From contig NZ_PJIK01000001.1 in assembly GCF_002929275.1 (NCBI RefSeq), positions 558,001-622,000 of the forward strand: a DNA stretch of 64,000 bases. The letters are read 5' to 3'. Source of the DNA: Arthrobacter sp. ZGTC131 (lineage in GTDB: Bacteria; Actinomycetota; Actinomycetes; Actinomycetales; Micrococcaceae). Below, in pieces: positions 10,085 through 24,785 of this stretch (positions are counted from its first letter, which is position 1; the number at the start of each line of letters is the position of its first letter). Position numbers and translations under genes: made by a program. The notes under the pieces were generated by a model. That model ran no database searches and was not told where the DNA came from. It worked only from the letters and a program-made list of their open reading frames with translations.

Positions 10085-10329
10085 AGGTTCCTCCTAGAAC
10101 GTTTTCAAATGACTTACCCTTCGACCGCGCTTGTCGCGGCAGAAACTCCAGTAAGTCTACTTGGGGGGCTTTGGATTGGTGAAATTGCAGATTCAGGAAC
10201 TAATACTAGTCCCTCGAGCCTGTTCGCACAGACGGCCGGATCCGGTCAGGACCGGAGACCGGCCGCCTGCACCAGGTGAACTTCCGCTAGGGGAATCCAC
10301 CCGAGTTTGTCGCTGCGATTGTCCGAGGA

Positions 10330-12444
10330 CTACTCGCCGCGGGTCTTCTGGATGATCTCGTCGGCAACTGCCTTCGGGACCTCGGCGTAGCTGTTGAACG
10401 TCATGGAGTACACAGCGCGGCCCTGGGTCTTCGAACGCAGGTCACCGATGTAGCCGAACATGCCGGACAGCGGGACGTGCGCGCGGATAACCTTGACGCC
10501 CTGGGCATCTTCCATGGACTGCATCTGGCCACGACGGGAGTTGAGGTCACCGATAACTTCACCCATGTATTCCTCAGGGGTGCGGACCTCGACATCCATC
10601 AGCGGTTCAAGCAGAACAGGGTTCGCCTTGCGTGCGGCTTCCTTGAAAGCCATACGTCCGGCGATCTTGAACGCCATTTCCGAGGAGTCAACATCGTGGT
10701 ACGCGCCGTCAATCAGCGTGGCCTTGATGCCGACAACCGGGTAACCGGCCAGGACGCCGTCGTTCAGCGCATCCTGGATACCAGCGTCAACGGACGGGAT
10801 GTACTCGCGCGGAACACGGCCACCGGTGACCTTGTTCTCGAACTCGTACAGCTCGCCTTCCGCAGTGTCCAGCGGCTCGATCGCAATCTGGATCTTCGCG
10901 AACTGGCCCGAACCACCGGTCTGCTTCTTGTGCGTGTAGTCGTGACGCTCTACAGCACGCTTGATGGTTTCGCGGTAGGCAACCTGCGGCTTGCCAACGT
11001 TGGCTTCAACCTTGAATTCGCGGCGCATGCGGTCCACCAGGATGTCCAGGTGGAGCTCGCCCATGCCGGCGATGATGGTCTGGCCGGTGTCCTCGTTGAG
11101 GGAGACCTGGAAGGTCGGGTCCTCAGCGGAGAGCTTCTGGATGGCCGTGGAGAGCTTCTCCTGGTCACCCTTGGTGTTCGGCTCGATGGCAACCGAGATC
11201 ACGGGCTCCGGGAAGCTCATGGACTCGAGGACGATCTGGTTGCTGGAGTCGCACAGGGTGTCGCCCGTTGTGGTGTCCTTCAGACCGATGGCTGCGTAGA
11301 TGTGGCCGGCGGTAGCGCCCTCAACAGGCATTTCCTTGTTGGCGTGCATCTGGAACAGCTTGCCGATGCGCTCCTTCTTGCCCTTGGTGGAGTTGACCAC
11401 CTGGGCGCCTGCTTCCACGTGACCGGAGTACACGCGGATGAAGGTGAGCTGGCCGAAGAACGGGTGCGCGGCGATCTTGAACGCCAGTGCGGAGAACGGC
11501 TCTTCGGATGAAGGTGCGCGGGTCAGTTCCTTCTCTTCGTCGCGAGGATCGTGACCGATCATCGGGGGGACGTCGAGCGGGTTCGGCAGGTAATCGACGA
11601 CGGCATCCAGCATCGGCTGTACGCCGCGGTTCTTGAACGCAGAACCACAGAACACCGGGTAGATCTCCGAGTTGATCGTCATCTTGCGGATGCCGGCCTT
11701 GAGCTCGTCGATGGAGATCTCTTCGCCCTCAAGGTACTTTTCCATGAGTTCTTCGGAGGCCTCGGCAACGGTCTCGGTGAGAGTCGCACGGTATTCCTCG
11801 GCCTTGGCCTTGAGGTCTTCCGGGATCTCGCGGATCTCGTACTTGGCGCCCATGGTGACATCACCCTTGGCGTCGCCCGGCCACACCAGTGCACGCATGT
11901 AGAGCAGGTCTACGACGCCGATGAAGTCGTTCTCGGCACCGATGGGCAGCTGCATGACCAGCGGCTTGGCACCGAGGCGGCTGATGATGGTGTCTACGGT
12001 GAAGTAGAAGTCAGCACCGAGCTTGTCCATCTTGTTGACGAAGCAGATACGCGGAACGTTGTACTTGTCAGCCTGACGCCAGACGGTCTCGGACTGCGGC
12101 TCAACGCCTTCCTTGCCATCGAATACGGCAACTGCACCGTCGAGGACGCGCAGGGAGCGCTCAACCTCAACCGTGAAGTCCACGTGGCCAGGGGTGTCGA
12201 TGATGTTGATCTGGTTGTTTTCCCAGAAGCAGGTCACGGCGGCAGACGTGATGGTGATGCCGCGTTCCTTTTCCTGTTCCATCCAGTCGGTGGTCGAAGC
12301 GCCGTCGTGCGTTTCGCCGATCTTGTGGTTCACACCTGTGTAGAACAGAATGCGCTCGGTGGTGGTGGTCTTGCCGGCATCGATGTGGGCCATGATGCCG
12401 ATGTTGCGGACCTTACTAAGGTCTGTAAGCACGTCCTGTGCCAC
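10330..12444 (-). CDS. fusA: Elongation factor G
   Basis: EF-G (704 aa) catalyses ribosomal translocation with GTP hydrolysis. Motifs seen are [13 protein letters not shown] (G1), DTPGHVDF (G3) and NKMDK (G4), followed by domains II-V of normal length. The segment [20 protein letters not shown] near the C terminus belongs to domain V. It sits in the order rpsL-rpsG-fusA-tuf, with 68 bp between it and rpsG. Confidence 0.98.
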   Translation of the reverse strand: MAQDVLTDLSKVRNIGIMAHIDAGKTTTTERILFYTGVNHKIGETHDGASTTDWMEQEKERGITITSAAVTCFWENNQINIIDTPGHVDFTVEVERSLRVLDGAVAVFDGKEGVEPQSETVWRQADKYNVPRICFVNKMDKLGADFYFTVDTIISRLGAKPLVMQLPIGAENDFIGVVDLLYMRALVWPGDAKGDVTMGAKYEIREIPEDLKAKAEEYRATLTETVAEASEELMEKYLEGEEISIDELKAGIRKMTINSEIYPVFCGSAFKNRGVQPMLDAVVDYLPNPLDVPPMIGHDPRDEEKELTRAPSSEEPFSALAFKIAAHPFFGQLTFIRVYSGHVEAGAQVVNSTKGKKERIGKLFQMHANKEMPVEGATAGHIYAAIGLKDTTTGDTLCDSSNQIVLESMSFPEPVISVAIEPNTKGDQEKLSTAIQKLSAEDPTFQVSLNEDTGQTIIAGMGELHLDILVDRMRREFKVEANVGKPQVAYRETIKRAVERHDYTHKKQTGGSGQFAKIQIAIEPLDTAEGELYEFENKVTGGRVPREYIPSVDAGIQDALNDGVLAGYPVVGIKATLIDGAYHDVDSSEMAFKIAGRMAFKEAARKANPVLLEPLMDVEVRTPEEYMGEVIGDLNSRRGQMQSMEDAQGVKVIRAHVPLSGMFGYIGDLRSKTQGRAVYSMTFNSYAEVPKAVADEIIQKTRGE

Positions 12445-12512
12445 GGTGTCTCCCTTTCGGATGGACTACGCGTTCGCCGCCGGCTCGTTGAGCCGGCGGC
12501 GTACGGGAAGTT

Positions 12513-12983
12513 TTACCAGCGGTAGTGTGCGAAGGCCTTGTTCGATTCGGCCATCTTGTGGGTGTCTTCGCGACGCTTCACAGCGGCACCGAGACCATTG
12601 GAGGCATCCAGGATTTCGTTCTGAAGGCGCTCGGTCATCGTCTTTTCACGGCGGGCCTTGGAGTAGCCGACCAGCCAACGCAGGGCGAGGGCAGTGGAGC
12701 GGCCCGGCTTGACCTCGACGGGAACCTGGTAGGTTGCGCCACCGACACGGCGTGAGCGGACCTCGAGGGAAGGCTTGACGTTCTCCATGGCCTTCTTGAG
12801 GGCGGCTACGGGGTCGCCGCCGGACTTGGAGCGTGCACCTTCAAGGGCACCGTAAACGATGCGCTCTGCGGTGGACTTCTTGCCGTCAACCAGCACCTTG
12901 TTGATCAGCTGGGTGACCAGCGGGGAGCCGTAAACGGGATCTAGTACGAGCGGCCGCTTGGGGGCCGGACCCTTGCGAGGCAT
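12513..12983 (-). CDS. rpsG: 30S ribosomal protein S7
   Basis: S7 (156 aa) nucleates assembly of the 30S head and contacts E-site tRNA. I chose the ATG at 12983, giving [20 protein letters not shown], because the family begins there and upstream codons in the same frame overlap rpsL. One base separates this start from the rpsL stop. The core [20 protein letters not shown] is diagnostic. Confidence 0.98.
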   Translation of the reverse strand: MPRKGPAPKRPLVLDPVYGSPLVTQLINKVLVDGKKSTAERIVYGALEGARSKSGGDPVAALKKAMENVKPSLEVRSRRVGGATYQVPVEVKPGRSTALALRWLVGYSKARREKTMTERLQNEILDASNGLGAAVKRREDTHKMAESNKAFAHYRW

Positions 12984-12984
12984 A

Positions 12985-13359
12985 TTACTTCTTCTCCATC
13001 TTTGCGCCGTAGCGGCTGCGGGCCTGCTTACGGTTCTTGACACCCTGGGTATCGAGGGCGCCACGGACGATCTTGTAGCGGACACCGGGAAGGTCCTTCA
13101 CACGACCACCACGAACGAGCACAATGGAGTGCTCCTGGAGGTTGTGGCCTACACCGGGGATGTAGGCGGTAACTTCAATGCCACCGTTAAGGCGCACACG
13201 TGCAACCTTACGCAGAGCCGAGTTCGGCTTCTTCGGGGTGGTGGTGTACACGCGGGTGCAAACACCGCGGCGCATCGGGCTGCCGTTAAGCGCGGGAGCC
13301 TTGGTCTTCTTGACCTTCGGCGTGCGGCCCTTTCGGACCAGCTGGTTAATCGTAGGCAC
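12985..13359 (-). CDS. rpsL: 30S ribosomal protein S12
   Basis: S12 (124 aa) monitors decoding at the A site. It starts with GTG ([11 protein letters not shown]), preceded by CGGAGAAC as the ribosome-binding site. The lysines whose mutation confers streptomycin resistance are wild type: [11 protein letters not shown] around residue 43 and GGRVKDLPG around residue 88. It is the first gene of the str operon. Confidence 0.98.
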   Translation of the reverse strand: MPTINQLVRKGRTPKVKKTKAPALNGSPMRRGVCTRVYTTTPKKPNSALRKVARVRLNGGIEVTAYIPGVGHNLQEHSIVLVRGGRVKDLPGVRYKIVRGALDTQGVKNRKQARSRYGAKMEKK

Positions 13360-13756
13360 TTTCGTGTTCTCCGTTTTATCCGGAGCGGCTTCTGACAGCC
13401 GCTCTCCTTTTGCTTTGCCCCGCCGCCCGAGCTTTGAAGAAGTCTCCAGAGCAGCTGAGGCGAAGCCTTAATAGTCGGATCGCACACACATGGGGAATGA
13501 CCTGACTCGCGTCTTCAAAGGTCCCTAGGCATGCAAAAATGTGGCATACGTTGCACAAGAACCCTGCAAACCGGAAACGTCGCTCTGGTCCGGCCTTTCG
13601 GCTGGTCCGGCGCTCTCATCCACTGCCACAATAACAATTGGTCACAAGTCTAACATGGACAGGCGCCAGACCTTAATCGGCGCGGAATCCGGGGACTGAA
13701 AGGCCCCGCTTCCACAGCAGTGGAAACGGGGCCAGTCAGTTCAGGAGACTGACTCG
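13360..13756 (-). promoter_or_regulatory. str operon upstream region (promoter/leader)
   Basis: This 397-base gene-free stretch lies between the rpoC stop and rpsL. A TAGACT box on the minus strand (13647-13652) is a typical actinobacterial -10, with only a poor -35, and would give a leader of about 280 bases. A hairpin AGCGGCT/AGCCGCT (13384-13403) sits just upstream of the rpsL ribosome-binding site. The rpoC terminator occupies its distal end. Confidence 0.4.
13694..13737 (-). terminator. Terminator after rpoC
   Basis: A long interrupted stem pairs GGCCCCG-C-TTCCAC (13702-13715) with GTGGAA-A-CGGGGCC (13720-13733) around an AGCA loop, and GACTG/CAGTC flank it. It lies about 20 bases past the rpoC stop. 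The T tract on the minus strand is only three bases, so termination may be incomplete. Confidence 0.75.
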
Positions 13757-16700
13757 TCAGCGGAAGTCGTTGCCGAGGTCGTAGTCGTCCAGCGGGATGG
13801 CGTGGAACTCAGGAGCTCCGTCGCCGCCCAGGGTGTCGTAGGAGAAGTCGCTGAATGCGCTCGGGCCGGTGAACAGGTTGGCCTTTGCTTCTTCAGTCGG
13901 TTCCACCGCGATCTCGGTGTAGCGCGGGAGACCCGTGCCGGCCGGGATGAGCTTACCGATGATGACGTTTTCCTTGAGGCCGAGCAGCGGATCGCTCTTG
14001 CCTTCCATGGCCGCCTGCGTCAGGACGCGGGTGGTTTCCTGGAAGGAAGCTGCGGACAGCCAGGACTCGGTAGCCAGCGACGCCTTGGTGATGCCCATGA
14101 GCTCAGGACGGCCGGAAGCCGGCGTCTTGCCCTCGGAGACAACACGGCGGTTGGCGTCTTCGAAGCGGCTGCGCTCGGCGAGCTCGCCGGGCAGCAGATC
14201 CGAATCGCCGGATTCGATGACCGTGACGCGGCGCAGCATCTGGCGGACGATGACCTCCACGTGCTTGTCGTGGATGCCAATGCCCTGGCTGCGGTACACG
14301 CCCTGCACTTCGTCCACGAGGAACTTCTGTGCCGCACGCGGACCCATGATGCGCAGGACCTGCTTCGGATCGACCGGGCCGTTGATGAGCTTCTGGCCCA
14401 CCGTGACGTGCTGGCCGTCCTCGATCAGGAGACGTGAACGGCGCAGTACCGGGTACGCAATCTCTTCGGAACCGTCGTCCGGAGTGATGACCAGGCGCAT
14501 CTGACGCTCGGACTCTTCGATGGTGATGCGGCCGGCTGCTTCCGCAATCGGCGCCACACCCTTCGGAGTACGGGCTTCGAAGAGCTCCTGGATACGGGGC
14601 AGACCCTGGGTGATGTCGTCGCCACCGCTGGCGGAAACAGCACCACCGGTGTGGAACGTACGCATGGTCAGCTGGGTGCCCGGCTCACCGATGGACTGCG
14701 CGGCGATAATGCCCACAGCCTCACCGATGTCGACGGTCTTGCCCGTGGCCAGCGAACGGCCGTAGCACAGGGCGCAGGTGCCGACGCTGGACTCACAGGT
14801 GAGCACGGAGCGGACCTTGACCTCGGTGATGCCGGCTGCGAACAGCTCGGCGATCACGACGTCGCCGCAGTCGGTGCCGCCGGCTGCCAGGACGTTGCCC
14901 TTGGCGTCAACGACATCCACGGCCAGCGTACGGGCGTACGCGCTGTTCTCGACGTTCTCGTCCAGAACCAGCTCACCGTTGGCGTCGGCGACGGCGATGG
15001 GCGTCACCAGGCCGCGTTCGGTGCCGCAGTCCTCTTCGCGGACGATGACGTCCTGCGAAACGTCCACCAGACGACGGGTCAGGTAACCCGAGTTGGCGGT
15101 ACGCAGGGCGGTGTCGGCCAGACCCTTACGGGCACCGTGCGTGGCGATGAAGTATTCCAGCACCGACAGGCCCTCGCGGTAGGAGGACTTAATCGGACGC
15201 GGGATGATCTCACCCTTAGGGTTGGCCACCAGGCCACGGATACCCGCGATCTGACGGACCTGCATCCAGTTACCACGTGCACCGGAGGACACCATGCGGT
15301 TGATGGTGTTCATCGGCGAGAGGCTGTCACGCATTGCCTGGGCAATCTCGTTGGTTGCCTTGTTCCAGATCTCGATCAGTTCCTGGCGACGCTCGTCGTC
15401 GTCGATCAGGCCCTTGTCGTACTGGCCCTGGATCTTGGCTGCCATGGTCTCGTAGCCGGCGAGGATCACCGGCTTGTCCTTGGGCACCTCGATGTCCGAG
15501 ATGGCGACCGTGACGCCTGAACGCGTTGCCCAGTAGAAACCGGCGTCCTTCAGGTTGTCCAGCGTTGCCGCCGTGACGACCTTCGGGTAGCGCTCCGCGA
15601 GGTCATTGACGATCCGGGACAGTTCGCCCTTGTCGGCAACGTCTTCGACCCAGGGGTAGTCCTCGGGCAGGGTCTCGTTGAAGAGGACCTGGCCAAGGGA
15701 GGTCTCAACCAGCGCGGTCTGACCCGGCTCCCAGCCCTCGGGAGCTTCCCAGCCGGCGTAAGGAACGAAACCGTCAAGGCGGATCTTGACCTTGGAGTTC
15801 AGGTGCAGCTCGTGCAGGTCGTAGGCCATGATGGCTTCCGCAACCGAACCGAAGATCCGGCCTTCGCCAGCTGAACCGACACGCTTGGTGGTCAGGTGGT
15901 AGAGGCCAATGATCATATCCTGCGAAGGCAGGGTCACCGGACGGCCGTCGGACGGCTTCAGGATGTTGTTCGAGGACAGCATCAGGATGCGTGCCTCAGC
16001 CTGGGCTTCGGGGCTCAGCGGCAGGTGGACTGCCATCTGGTCGCCGTCGAAGTCAGCGTTGAAGGCGCCACAGACCAGCGGGTGGAGCTGGATTGCCTTG
16101 CCTTCAACAAGCTGGGGTTCGAACGCCTGGATGCCGAGGCGGTGCAGGGTAGGTGCACGGTTCAGCAGCACAGGGTGCTCGGTGATGATCTCTTCGAGGA
16201 CATCCCAGACCTGCGGACGGTAACGCTCGACCATGCGCTTGGCCGACTTGATGTTCTGCGCGTGGTTGAGGTCAACCAGGCGCTTCATCACGAACGGCTT
16301 GAAGAGCTCCAGCGCCATCTGCTTGGGCAGGCCGCACTGGTGCAGCTTCAGCTGCGGGCCGACGACGATAACCGAACGGCCGGAGTAGTCGACGCGCTTG
16401 CCGAGGAGGTTCTGGCGGAAACGGCCCTGCTTGCCCTTGAGCATGTCGCTCAGGGACTTCAGCGGACGGTTGCCCGGTCCGGTGACCGGACGGCCGCGGC
16501 GGCCGTTGTCGAAGAGGCTGTCAACGGCTTCCTGAAGCATGCGCTTCTCGTTGTTGACGATGATCTCCGGAGCACCCAGGTCAAGCAGTCGCTTGAGTCG
16601 GTTGTTGCGGTTGATCACGCGTCGGTAGAGGTCATTGAGGTCGGAGGTCGCGAAGCGGCCACCGTCCAGCTGGACCATCGGGCGCAGTTCCGGCGGGATC

Positions 16701-17656
16701 ACCGGGACGGCGTCCAGCACCATGCCGAGCGGGCTGTTGTTGGTGGTCAGGAACGCGTTGACAACCTTCAGGCGCTTCAGGGCGCGGGTCTTGCGCTGGC
16801 CCTTGCCGTTGGCGATGATGTCGCGCAGCGAGTCCGACTCGGCCTGCATGTCGAAGTTCTCAAGGCGCTTCTTGATGGCTTCGGCACCCATGGAGCCTTC
16901 GAAGTACATGCCGTAGCGGTCGCGCAGTTCGCGGTAGAGGCCTTCGTCGCCTTCGAGGTCAGCGACCTTCAGGTTCTTAAAGCGGTCCCAGACCTGCTCG
17001 AGGCGCTCGATTTCGGCGTCGGCGCGCTTGCGCACGTTGGCCATCTGACGGTCCGCGGAGTCGCGGGCCTTCTTCTTGTCGGCAGCCTTGGCGCCTTCGC
17101 CTTCGAGACGGGCAAGCTCGTTCTCGAGGTCGCGGGCGATCGTGGCGATGTCGGAGTCGCGGTTGTCGATCAGCTGCTTCTTCTCGATGTCGTGCTCAAC
17201 CTGCAGGTTGGGCAGTTCTTCGTGGCGGCTGTCGGTGTCAACGCTCGTGATCATGTAGGCAGCGAAGTAGATGACCTTTTCGAGGTCCTTCGGTGCCAGG
17301 TCAAGGAGGTAGCCCAGACGGGAGGGAACACCCTTGAAGTACCAGATGTGGGTTACAGGCGCAGCCAGTTCGATGTGGCCCATGCGCTCACGGCGCACCT
17401 TGGCACGGGTGACCTCAACGCCACACCGCTCGCAGATGATGCCCTTGAAGCGCACGCGCTTGTACTTGCCGCAGTAGCATTCCCAGTCCCGGGACGGGCC
17501 GAAGATCTTCTCGCAGAAGAGTCCGTCCTTCTCGGGCTTGAGCGTGCGGTAGTTGATGGTTTCCGGCTTCTTAACCTCGCCGTACGACCAGCCGCGGATG
17601 TCTTCCGCGGTGGCGAGGCCGATCTGCATGAGGCCGAAGGAGGATTCGCTGGACAT
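13757..17656 (-). CDS. rpoC: DNA-directed RNA polymerase subunit beta'
   Basis: The beta' subunit has 1299 residues. The N-terminal zinc ribbon cysteines are C60, C62, C75 and C78. The catalytic magnesium loop NADFDGDQ is at residues 533-540, with D535, D537 and D539 as ligands. The bridge-helix/trigger-loop region contains [13 protein letters not shown] and [13 protein letters not shown]. Length is typical for actinobacteria. It starts 119 bases after rpoB and is presumably co-transcribed with it. Confidence 0.99.
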   Translation of the reverse strand: MSSESSFGLMQIGLATAEDIRGWSYGEVKKPETINYRTLKPEKDGLFCEKIFGPSRDWECYCGKYKRVRFKGIICERCGVEVTRAKVRRERMGHIELAAPVTHIWYFKGVPSRLGYLLDLAPKDLEKVIYFAAYMITSVDTDSRHEELPNLQVEHDIEKKQLIDNRDSDIATIARDLENELARLEGEGAKAADKKKARDSADRQMANVRKRADAEIERLEQVWDRFKNLKVADLEGDEGLYRELRDRYGMYFEGSMGAEAIKKRLENFDMQAESDSLRDIIANGKGQRKTRALKRLKVVNAFLTTNNSPLGMVLDAVPVIPPELRPMVQLDGGRFATSDLNDLYRRVINRNNRLKRLLDLGAPEIIVNNEKRMLQEAVDSLFDNGRRGRPVTGPGNRPLKSLSDMLKGKQGRFRQNLLGKRVDYSGRSVIVVGPQLKLHQCGLPKQMALELFKPFVMKRLVDLNHAQNIKSAKRMVERYRPQVWDVLEEIITEHPVLLNRAPTLHRLGIQAFEPQLVEGKAIQLHPLVCGAFNADFDGDQMAVHLPLSPEAQAEARILMLSSNNILKPSDGRPVTLPSQDMIIGLYHLTTKRVGSAGEGRIFGSVAEAIMAYDLHELHLNSKVKIRLDGFVPYAGWEAPEGWEPGQTALVETSLGQVLFNETLPEDYPWVEDVADKGELSRIVNDLAERYPKVVTAATLDNLKDAGFYWATRSGVTVAISDIEVPKDKPVILAGYETMAAKIQGQYDKGLIDDDERRQELIEIWNKATNEIAQAMRDSLSPMNTINRMVSSGARGNWMQVRQIAGIRGLVANPKGEIIPRPIKSSYREGLSVLEYFIATHGARKGLADTALRTANSGYLTRRLVDVSQDVIVREEDCGTERGLVTPIAVADANGELVLDENVENSAYARTLAVDVVDAKGNVLAAGGTDCGDVVIAELFAAGITEVKVRSVLTCESSVGTCALCYGRSLATGKTVDIGEAVGIIAAQSIGEPGTQLTMRTFHTGGAVSASGGDDITQGLPRIQELFEARTPKGVAPIAEAAGRITIEESERQMRLVITPDDGSEEIAYPVLRRSRLLIEDGQHVTVGQKLINGPVDPKQVLRIMGPRAAQKFLVDEVQGVYRSQGIGIHDKHVEVIVRQMLRRVTVIESGDSDLLPGELAERSRFEDANRRVVSEGKTPASGRPELMGITKASLATESWLSAASFQETTRVLTQAAMEGKSDPLLGLKENVIIGKLIPAGTGLPRYTEIAVEPTEEAKANLFTGPSAFSDFSYDTLGGDGAPEFHAIPLDDYDLGNDFR

Positions 17657-17775
17657 ATGGTCCCTGTTCTCTCTTGTTCTCTAAATTCTGAAGTCTTGGG
17701 TTACGGGAAGAGGGAGGTGGTGCCTGGGAAAAGACAGTGCGGCGGGACCGCTTGCTTTTCCCAGGACACCCCCTG

Positions 17776-21282
<3,507 letters not shown>

Positions 21283-21716
21283 GAGGGATCCTTCCACAGA
21301 CCTTCAGGCGTTTTCAGATCTCCCCCGCTATGTACCCTGCGGAGTGACTCCGCAGTGCTACCATCCGGTTCCGCTATATGACCCGGGACCTGGTCTGCCC
21401 ATGCTGGTGACGTGGTTACGGCACATTGATGGAGCAGCTGCCAGGCGAAGCCCACCGCTATATGAAGGCTGAAGGTAAACAGGGAAGACGCAAATATCTA
21501 CGATACGGCAAAACATTGCGCGTGTCTACCCCACTTCCCAGCAGATTGCAAGCACCGTTGCCGAGGGCATCCATCGAACGCCGTAGCGGCCGGCACGTTC
21601 CCGCGCCGGAATGCGGCGGCGCAGGAATTCAGCCTGCCGCGACAGCGTTTGAATGGATAGGTGATCGGGCTCACGATAACCTAGGCGTACATCGACACGA
21701 TCGGAAGAGATAAACC
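21283..21716. promoter_or_regulatory. Divergent rpoB / thiolase intergenic region
   Basis: These 434 bases hold no gene I can support. They contain the palindrome TGCGGAGT-G-ACTCCGCA (21338-21354), close upstream of rpoB. They also contain an 11-base direct repeat CCGCTATATGA at 21371-21381 and 21455-21465. On the minus strand each repeat copy presents a TATAGC hexamer that could serve as a -10 for rpoB, but neither has a good -35. The thiolase ribosome-binding site is GGAAGAGA ahead of 21717. Confidence 0.35.
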
Positions 21717-22916
21717 ATGAGCAATTCCGCGGACAACAACGATGTTGTCATCCTGGCCGGCGCGCGCACACCGCAGGGCCGGCTGAACGGGCAATTGGCG
21801 AGCTTCACCGCCGTCGAACTCGGGGCCCACGCCATCAAGGCGGCGCTTGCCGCGAGCGGGGTTGAAGCGGAGCAGGTCAACGCCGTGATCATGGGCCAGG
21901 TGCTGCAGGCCGGTGCCGGCCAGAACCCTGCCAGGCAGAGCGCGATCGGTGCCGGCATCGGCTGGAACGTGCCCACGGTGACCATCAACAAGGTCTGCCT
22001 TTCGGGCCTCACCGCCGTGATCGACGCCGCGCGGATGATCCGCGGCGGTGACGCAACCGTCGTCGTCGCCGGCGGCCAGGAGTCCATGACCCGGGCCCCG
22101 CACGTCCTTCCGGGCTCGCGCCAGGGCTGGACCTACGGCGCCATCCAGGCCCTGGACGTTGCCGCACACGACGGCCTGACCGACGCCTTCGACGGGCAGT
22201 CCATGGGCCTGTCCACCGAAACCAAGAACCTCACGCTGGGCATTGACCGGGCTTCCCAGGACAACGTCGCCGCGCAGTCGCACCAGCGCGCCGCCATCGC
22301 AGCGAAGAACGGGGTCTTCGACGACGAGATCGCGCCCATCAGCGTCAAGCAGCGCAAGGGTGATCCCCTGGTTGTGGCCACCGATGAAGGCGTCCGCCCC
22401 AACACGTCCGTCGAAACCCTGGCGGGCCTGCGGGCCGCGTTCGTCACCGACGGCACCATCACGGCCGGCAACTCCTCTCCCCTGTCCGACGGCGCCTCCG
22501 CCCTGGTCCTGACGTCCCGCATATTCGCCGAGGAGAACGGACTTGAGTACCTGGCGGTCATCGGCAAGCCGGGACAGGTGGCGGGCCCAGACAATTCCCT
22601 GCACTCCCAGCCCTCCAACGCAATCCGGAATGCCCTGGACCGCGCCGGCTGGACCACGGCCGATCTGGACTTCATCGAAATCAACGAGGCGTTCGGTTCC
22701 GTGGCCGTGCAGTCCCTCAAGGACCTGGATTACCCGCTGGAGCAGTGCAACATCCACGGCGGCGCGATCGCCCTGGGCCACCCCATCGGCGCTTCCGGCG
22801 CGAGGTTGGCACTGCACGCCGCGCATGAGCTGAAACGGCGCGGCCAGGGCAAGGCTGCGGTTTCGCTGTGCGGCGGCGGCGGGCAAGGCGAAGCCCTCCT
22901 GCTGTTCCGGGACTGA
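21717..22916 (+). CDS. Acetyl-CoA C-acetyltransferase (thiolase)
   Basis: This 399-residue thiolase should condense two acetyl-CoA or cleave acetoacetyl-CoA. The nucleophilic cysteine is C94 in NKVCLSG. The other catalytic motifs are NEAFGSVAV, GHPIGASGAR and the C-terminal CGGGGQGEA. Length and motif spacing fit the biosynthetic thiolase class. A GGAAGAGA ribosome-binding site precedes the ATG. Its stop overlaps the start of the YbaK-like gene by one base, so the two are coupled; the functional link is not obvious. Confidence 0.94.
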   Translation: MSNSADNNDVVILAGARTPQGRLNGQLASFTAVELGAHAIKAALAASGVEAEQVNAVIMGQVLQAGAGQNPARQSAIGAGIGWNVPTVTINKVCLSGLTAVIDAARMIRGGDATVVVAGGQESMTRAPHVLPGSRQGWTYGAIQALDVAAHDGLTDAFDGQSMGLSTETKNLTLGIDRASQDNVAAQSHQRAAIAAKNGVFDDEIAPISVKQRKGDPLVVATDEGVRPNTSVETLAGLRAAFVTDGTITAGNSSPLSDGASALVLTSRIFAEENGLEYLAVIGKPGQVAGPDNSLHSQPSNAIRNALDRAGWTTADLDFIEINEAFGSVAVQSLKDLDYPLEQCNIHGGAIALGHPIGASGARLALHAAHELKRRGQGKAAVSLCGGGGQGEALLLFRD

Positions 22917-23428
22917 TGACCGGCTCAGCCGCTGCCGGCACGGCCGGCACCGGAGCGCACGGCGCCGGCAGGGAGCGATTCCTTGCCGACGCCGCCGCCC
23001 GGGGCCTGCAGGTCGAGATCGTGGAGCGACTGGCCGCGCACAGCCTCGAGGAAGCGGCGCGGATCCTCGGCATCGCCCCGGCGGACATCGTGAAGTCCCT
23101 CGTGGTCAAGCACAAGGACGGGACTTTCCTGTTCGCCCTCATCCCCGGCGACCGCCAGATCTCCTGGCCGAAGCTGCGCAGCCTCGTAGGCGTCAACAAG
23201 CTGTCCATGCCCGCGGCCGACGTCGCCCTCGAAGCCACGGGCTACGAGCGCGGGACCATCACGCCGCTCGGCAGCACCACGGCGTGGCCCGTTTACGCGG
23301 ACAAGAACATCTCGGGCAAGCGCATTTCGATGGGCGCGGGCCAGCACGGCTACAGCGCCTTCGTGGACGCGGACGCCCTGACCGCGGCGCTCGGCGCTGT
23401 CATCGCGGACATCAGCGACCCCAACTAG
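22916..23428 (+). CDS. YbaK/ProX-type aminoacyl-tRNA deacylase
   Basis: This 170-residue protein belongs to the YbaK/EbsC fold, whose members hydrolyse mischarged aminoacyl-tRNA in trans. Family features are the central KSLVVKHKDGTFLFALIPGD and the C-terminal segment KRISMGAGQHGYSAFVDADAL. I start it at the ATG that overlaps the thiolase stop (TGATG); a longer frame begins 48 bases upstream within the thiolase gene. Substrate specificity (Cys-tRNA-Pro versus others) cannot be read from the sequence. Confidence 0.85.
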   Translation: MTGSAAAGTAGTGAHGAGRERFLADAAARGLQVEIVERLAAHSLEEAARILGIAPADIVKSLVVKHKDGTFLFALIPGDRQISWPKLRSLVGVNKLSMPAADVALEATGYERGTITPLGSTTAWPVYADKNISGKRISMGAGQHGYSAFVDADALTAALGAVIADISDPN

Positions 23429-23445
23429 GCTCGGGGTTAAATGCA

Positions 23446-23479
23446 GGAATCCCCGCCCACCGGAGTGGACGGGGATTCC
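23446..23479. terminator. Bidirectional terminator between the YbaK-like gene and rplL
   Basis: GGAATCCCCG and CGGGGATTCC form a perfect 10-bp stem, extended internally by CCAC/GTGG. It sits between convergent genes, 17 bases after the YbaK-like stop and 14 bases after the rplL stop, so it can serve both. Confidence 0.85.
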
Positions 23480-23493
23480 GGGAAGAGCCTGTG

Positions 23494-23871
23494 TTACTTG
23501 AGGGTAACGGTGGCGCCGGCAGCTTCGAGCTGCTCCTTGGCCTTCTCGGCAGCTTCCTTGGTGACGCCTTCGAGGACGGCCTTCGGAGCGCTGTCAACAA
23601 CGTCCTTAGCTTCCTTGAGGCCCAGGGAAGTGATGGCGCGAACTTCCTTGATCACTGCGATCTTCTTGTCGCCAGCAGCTTCGAGAACGACGTCGAATTC
23701 AGTCTTCTCTTCAGCCTCTTCTGCAGCGCCGCCGCCGGCGGGGCCAGCAACAGCAACAGCAGCAGCGGTAACTTCGAAGGTCTCTTCGAAGAGCTTGACG
23801 AACTCGGAGAGCTCGATGATGGTCAGTTCCTTGAAAGCTTCAATGAGCTCTTCGTTGGTGAGCTTCGCCAT
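23494..23871 (-). CDS. rplL: 50S ribosomal protein L7/L12
   Basis: L7/L12 (125 aa) forms the ribosomal stalk that recruits translational GTPases. It has the N-terminal dimerisation domain ([20 protein letters not shown]), an Ala/Gly hinge near residues 38-50, and the C-terminal domain with [16 protein letters not shown]. It follows rplJ by 80 bases and ends at a strong terminator. Confidence 0.98.
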   Translation of the reverse strand: MAKLTNEELIEAFKELTIIELSEFVKLFEETFEVTAAAVAVAGPAGGGAAEEAEEKTEFDVVLEAAGDKKIAVIKEVRAITSLGLKEAKDVVDSAPKAVLEGVTKEAAEKAKEQLEAAGATVTLK

Positions 23872-23951
23872 GGTGTGGCGTCCTTCCTATAGGTGGTGAT
23901 CGGGGGCGTTATGCCGTGCCTTCACACCGGAGTCTGGTTTGAAAGAGAGAG

Positions 23952-24542
23952 TTAGTTCTCTTCGGCGGCGGCTTCAGCCGGAGCTTCGGCCTCTGCTGCT
24001 GCGTCTGCGGCGGGAGCTTCTTCAGCGGCGGGGGCTTCGGCTTCAGCCGGAGCACCGTTCGCTTCTTCAAGCTTGAGGCGCAGTGCGTCGATGGTGCGTG
24101 CAGCAGCGGCAGCAGGAGCCTTGAGGATGCCTGCAACCTTGGCGAGCTGCAGCTCGCGGGACTCGAGTGCTGCCAGGGCAGCAACTTCGCTGGCGTTCAG
24201 TGCCTTGCCCTCGAAGTAACCGGTCTTGATAACCAGCTGCTTGTTGGTCTTGGCAAAATCCGTCAGGCTCTTGGCAGCTGCAACTGCGTCACCCTTGATG
24301 AACGCGATTGCAGTGGGGCCGGCGAGCTGGCCGTCGAATGCTTCGACACCAGCTTCCTTGGCTGCAATGGCGGTCAGGGTGTTCTTGACGACCGCGAACT
24401 TGGTGTCCTGGCCGAGAGAAACACGCAGCTGCTTGAGCTGTGCAACGGTGAGCCCACGGTATTCGGTCAGGACAGCGGCGTTCGATTCCTTGAAATCGTT
24501 AGTGATCTCAGCTACTGCTGAAACCTTGGTAGGCGTTGCCAT
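23952..24542 (-). CDS. rplJ: 50S ribosomal protein L10
   Basis: L10 (196 aa) anchors the L7/L12 stalk dimers to 23S rRNA. The N terminus (MATPTKVSAVAEITNDFKES) and the segment VAQLKQLRVSLGQDTKFAVV are typical. The last 35 residues are a Glu/Ala/Pro-rich tail longer than in E. coli but common in actinobacteria. The leader upstream carries an attenuator-like hairpin. Confidence 0.97.
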   Translation of the reverse strand: MATPTKVSAVAEITNDFKESNAAVLTEYRGLTVAQLKQLRVSLGQDTKFAVVKNTLTAIAAKEAGVEAFDGQLAGPTAIAFIKGDAVAAAKSLTDFAKTNKQLVIKTGYFEGKALNASEVAALAALESRELQLAKVAGILKAPAAAAARTIDALRLKLEEANGAPAEAEAPAAEEAPAADAAAEAEAPAEAAAEEN

Positions 24543-24785
24543 AACCCTCCTTCCGGGGATAGTGCCGGTATTCCGGGTCCCCGCTCAGGTGAGCTAAAAC
24601 TAAAAACGCCCCGCGCAGATGCACGGGGCTTGGCTCAACACGATTCATAACCGCGGAGCTTCTGCTTCGTTCACCTGCGCCGGCCGCCCTATGTTCAGGG
24701 TCCTTCGTCCGGAAACCCACTGACTCTCCCGCACGCAACTGCAGAGTTGAGCTGAGCTCGAGAGAGTGGATTCCCAACAACCGAC
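24543..24785 (-). promoter_or_regulatory. L10 operon leader region
   Basis: About 240 bases upstream of rplJ contain several inverted repeats and end in a terminator-like hairpin. This matches the place and form of the L10 ribosomal-protein leader, in which L10 or the L10-L12 complex binds the mRNA and represses its own operon. The assignment rests on position and hairpin content; a covariance-model search would decide it. The remaining 24786-24922 is Pro/Gly/Arg-codon-like GC-rich sequence with GGCGGTCCGGCGGCAC-type short repeats and no gene. Confidence 0.55.
24602..24629 (-). terminator. Attenuator-like hairpin in the rplJ leader
   Basis: On the minus strand GCCCCG and CGGGGC pair around a short loop and are followed by G and five Ts, 60 bases before the rplJ start. 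Its place inside the leader suggests conditional termination rather than an operon end. Confidence 0.7.

Noticed and set aside
12984-13085. N-terminally extended S7 starting at 13085
   Set aside because: The added 34 residues overlap rpsL and resemble no S7; the ATG at 12983 gives the exact family length of 156.
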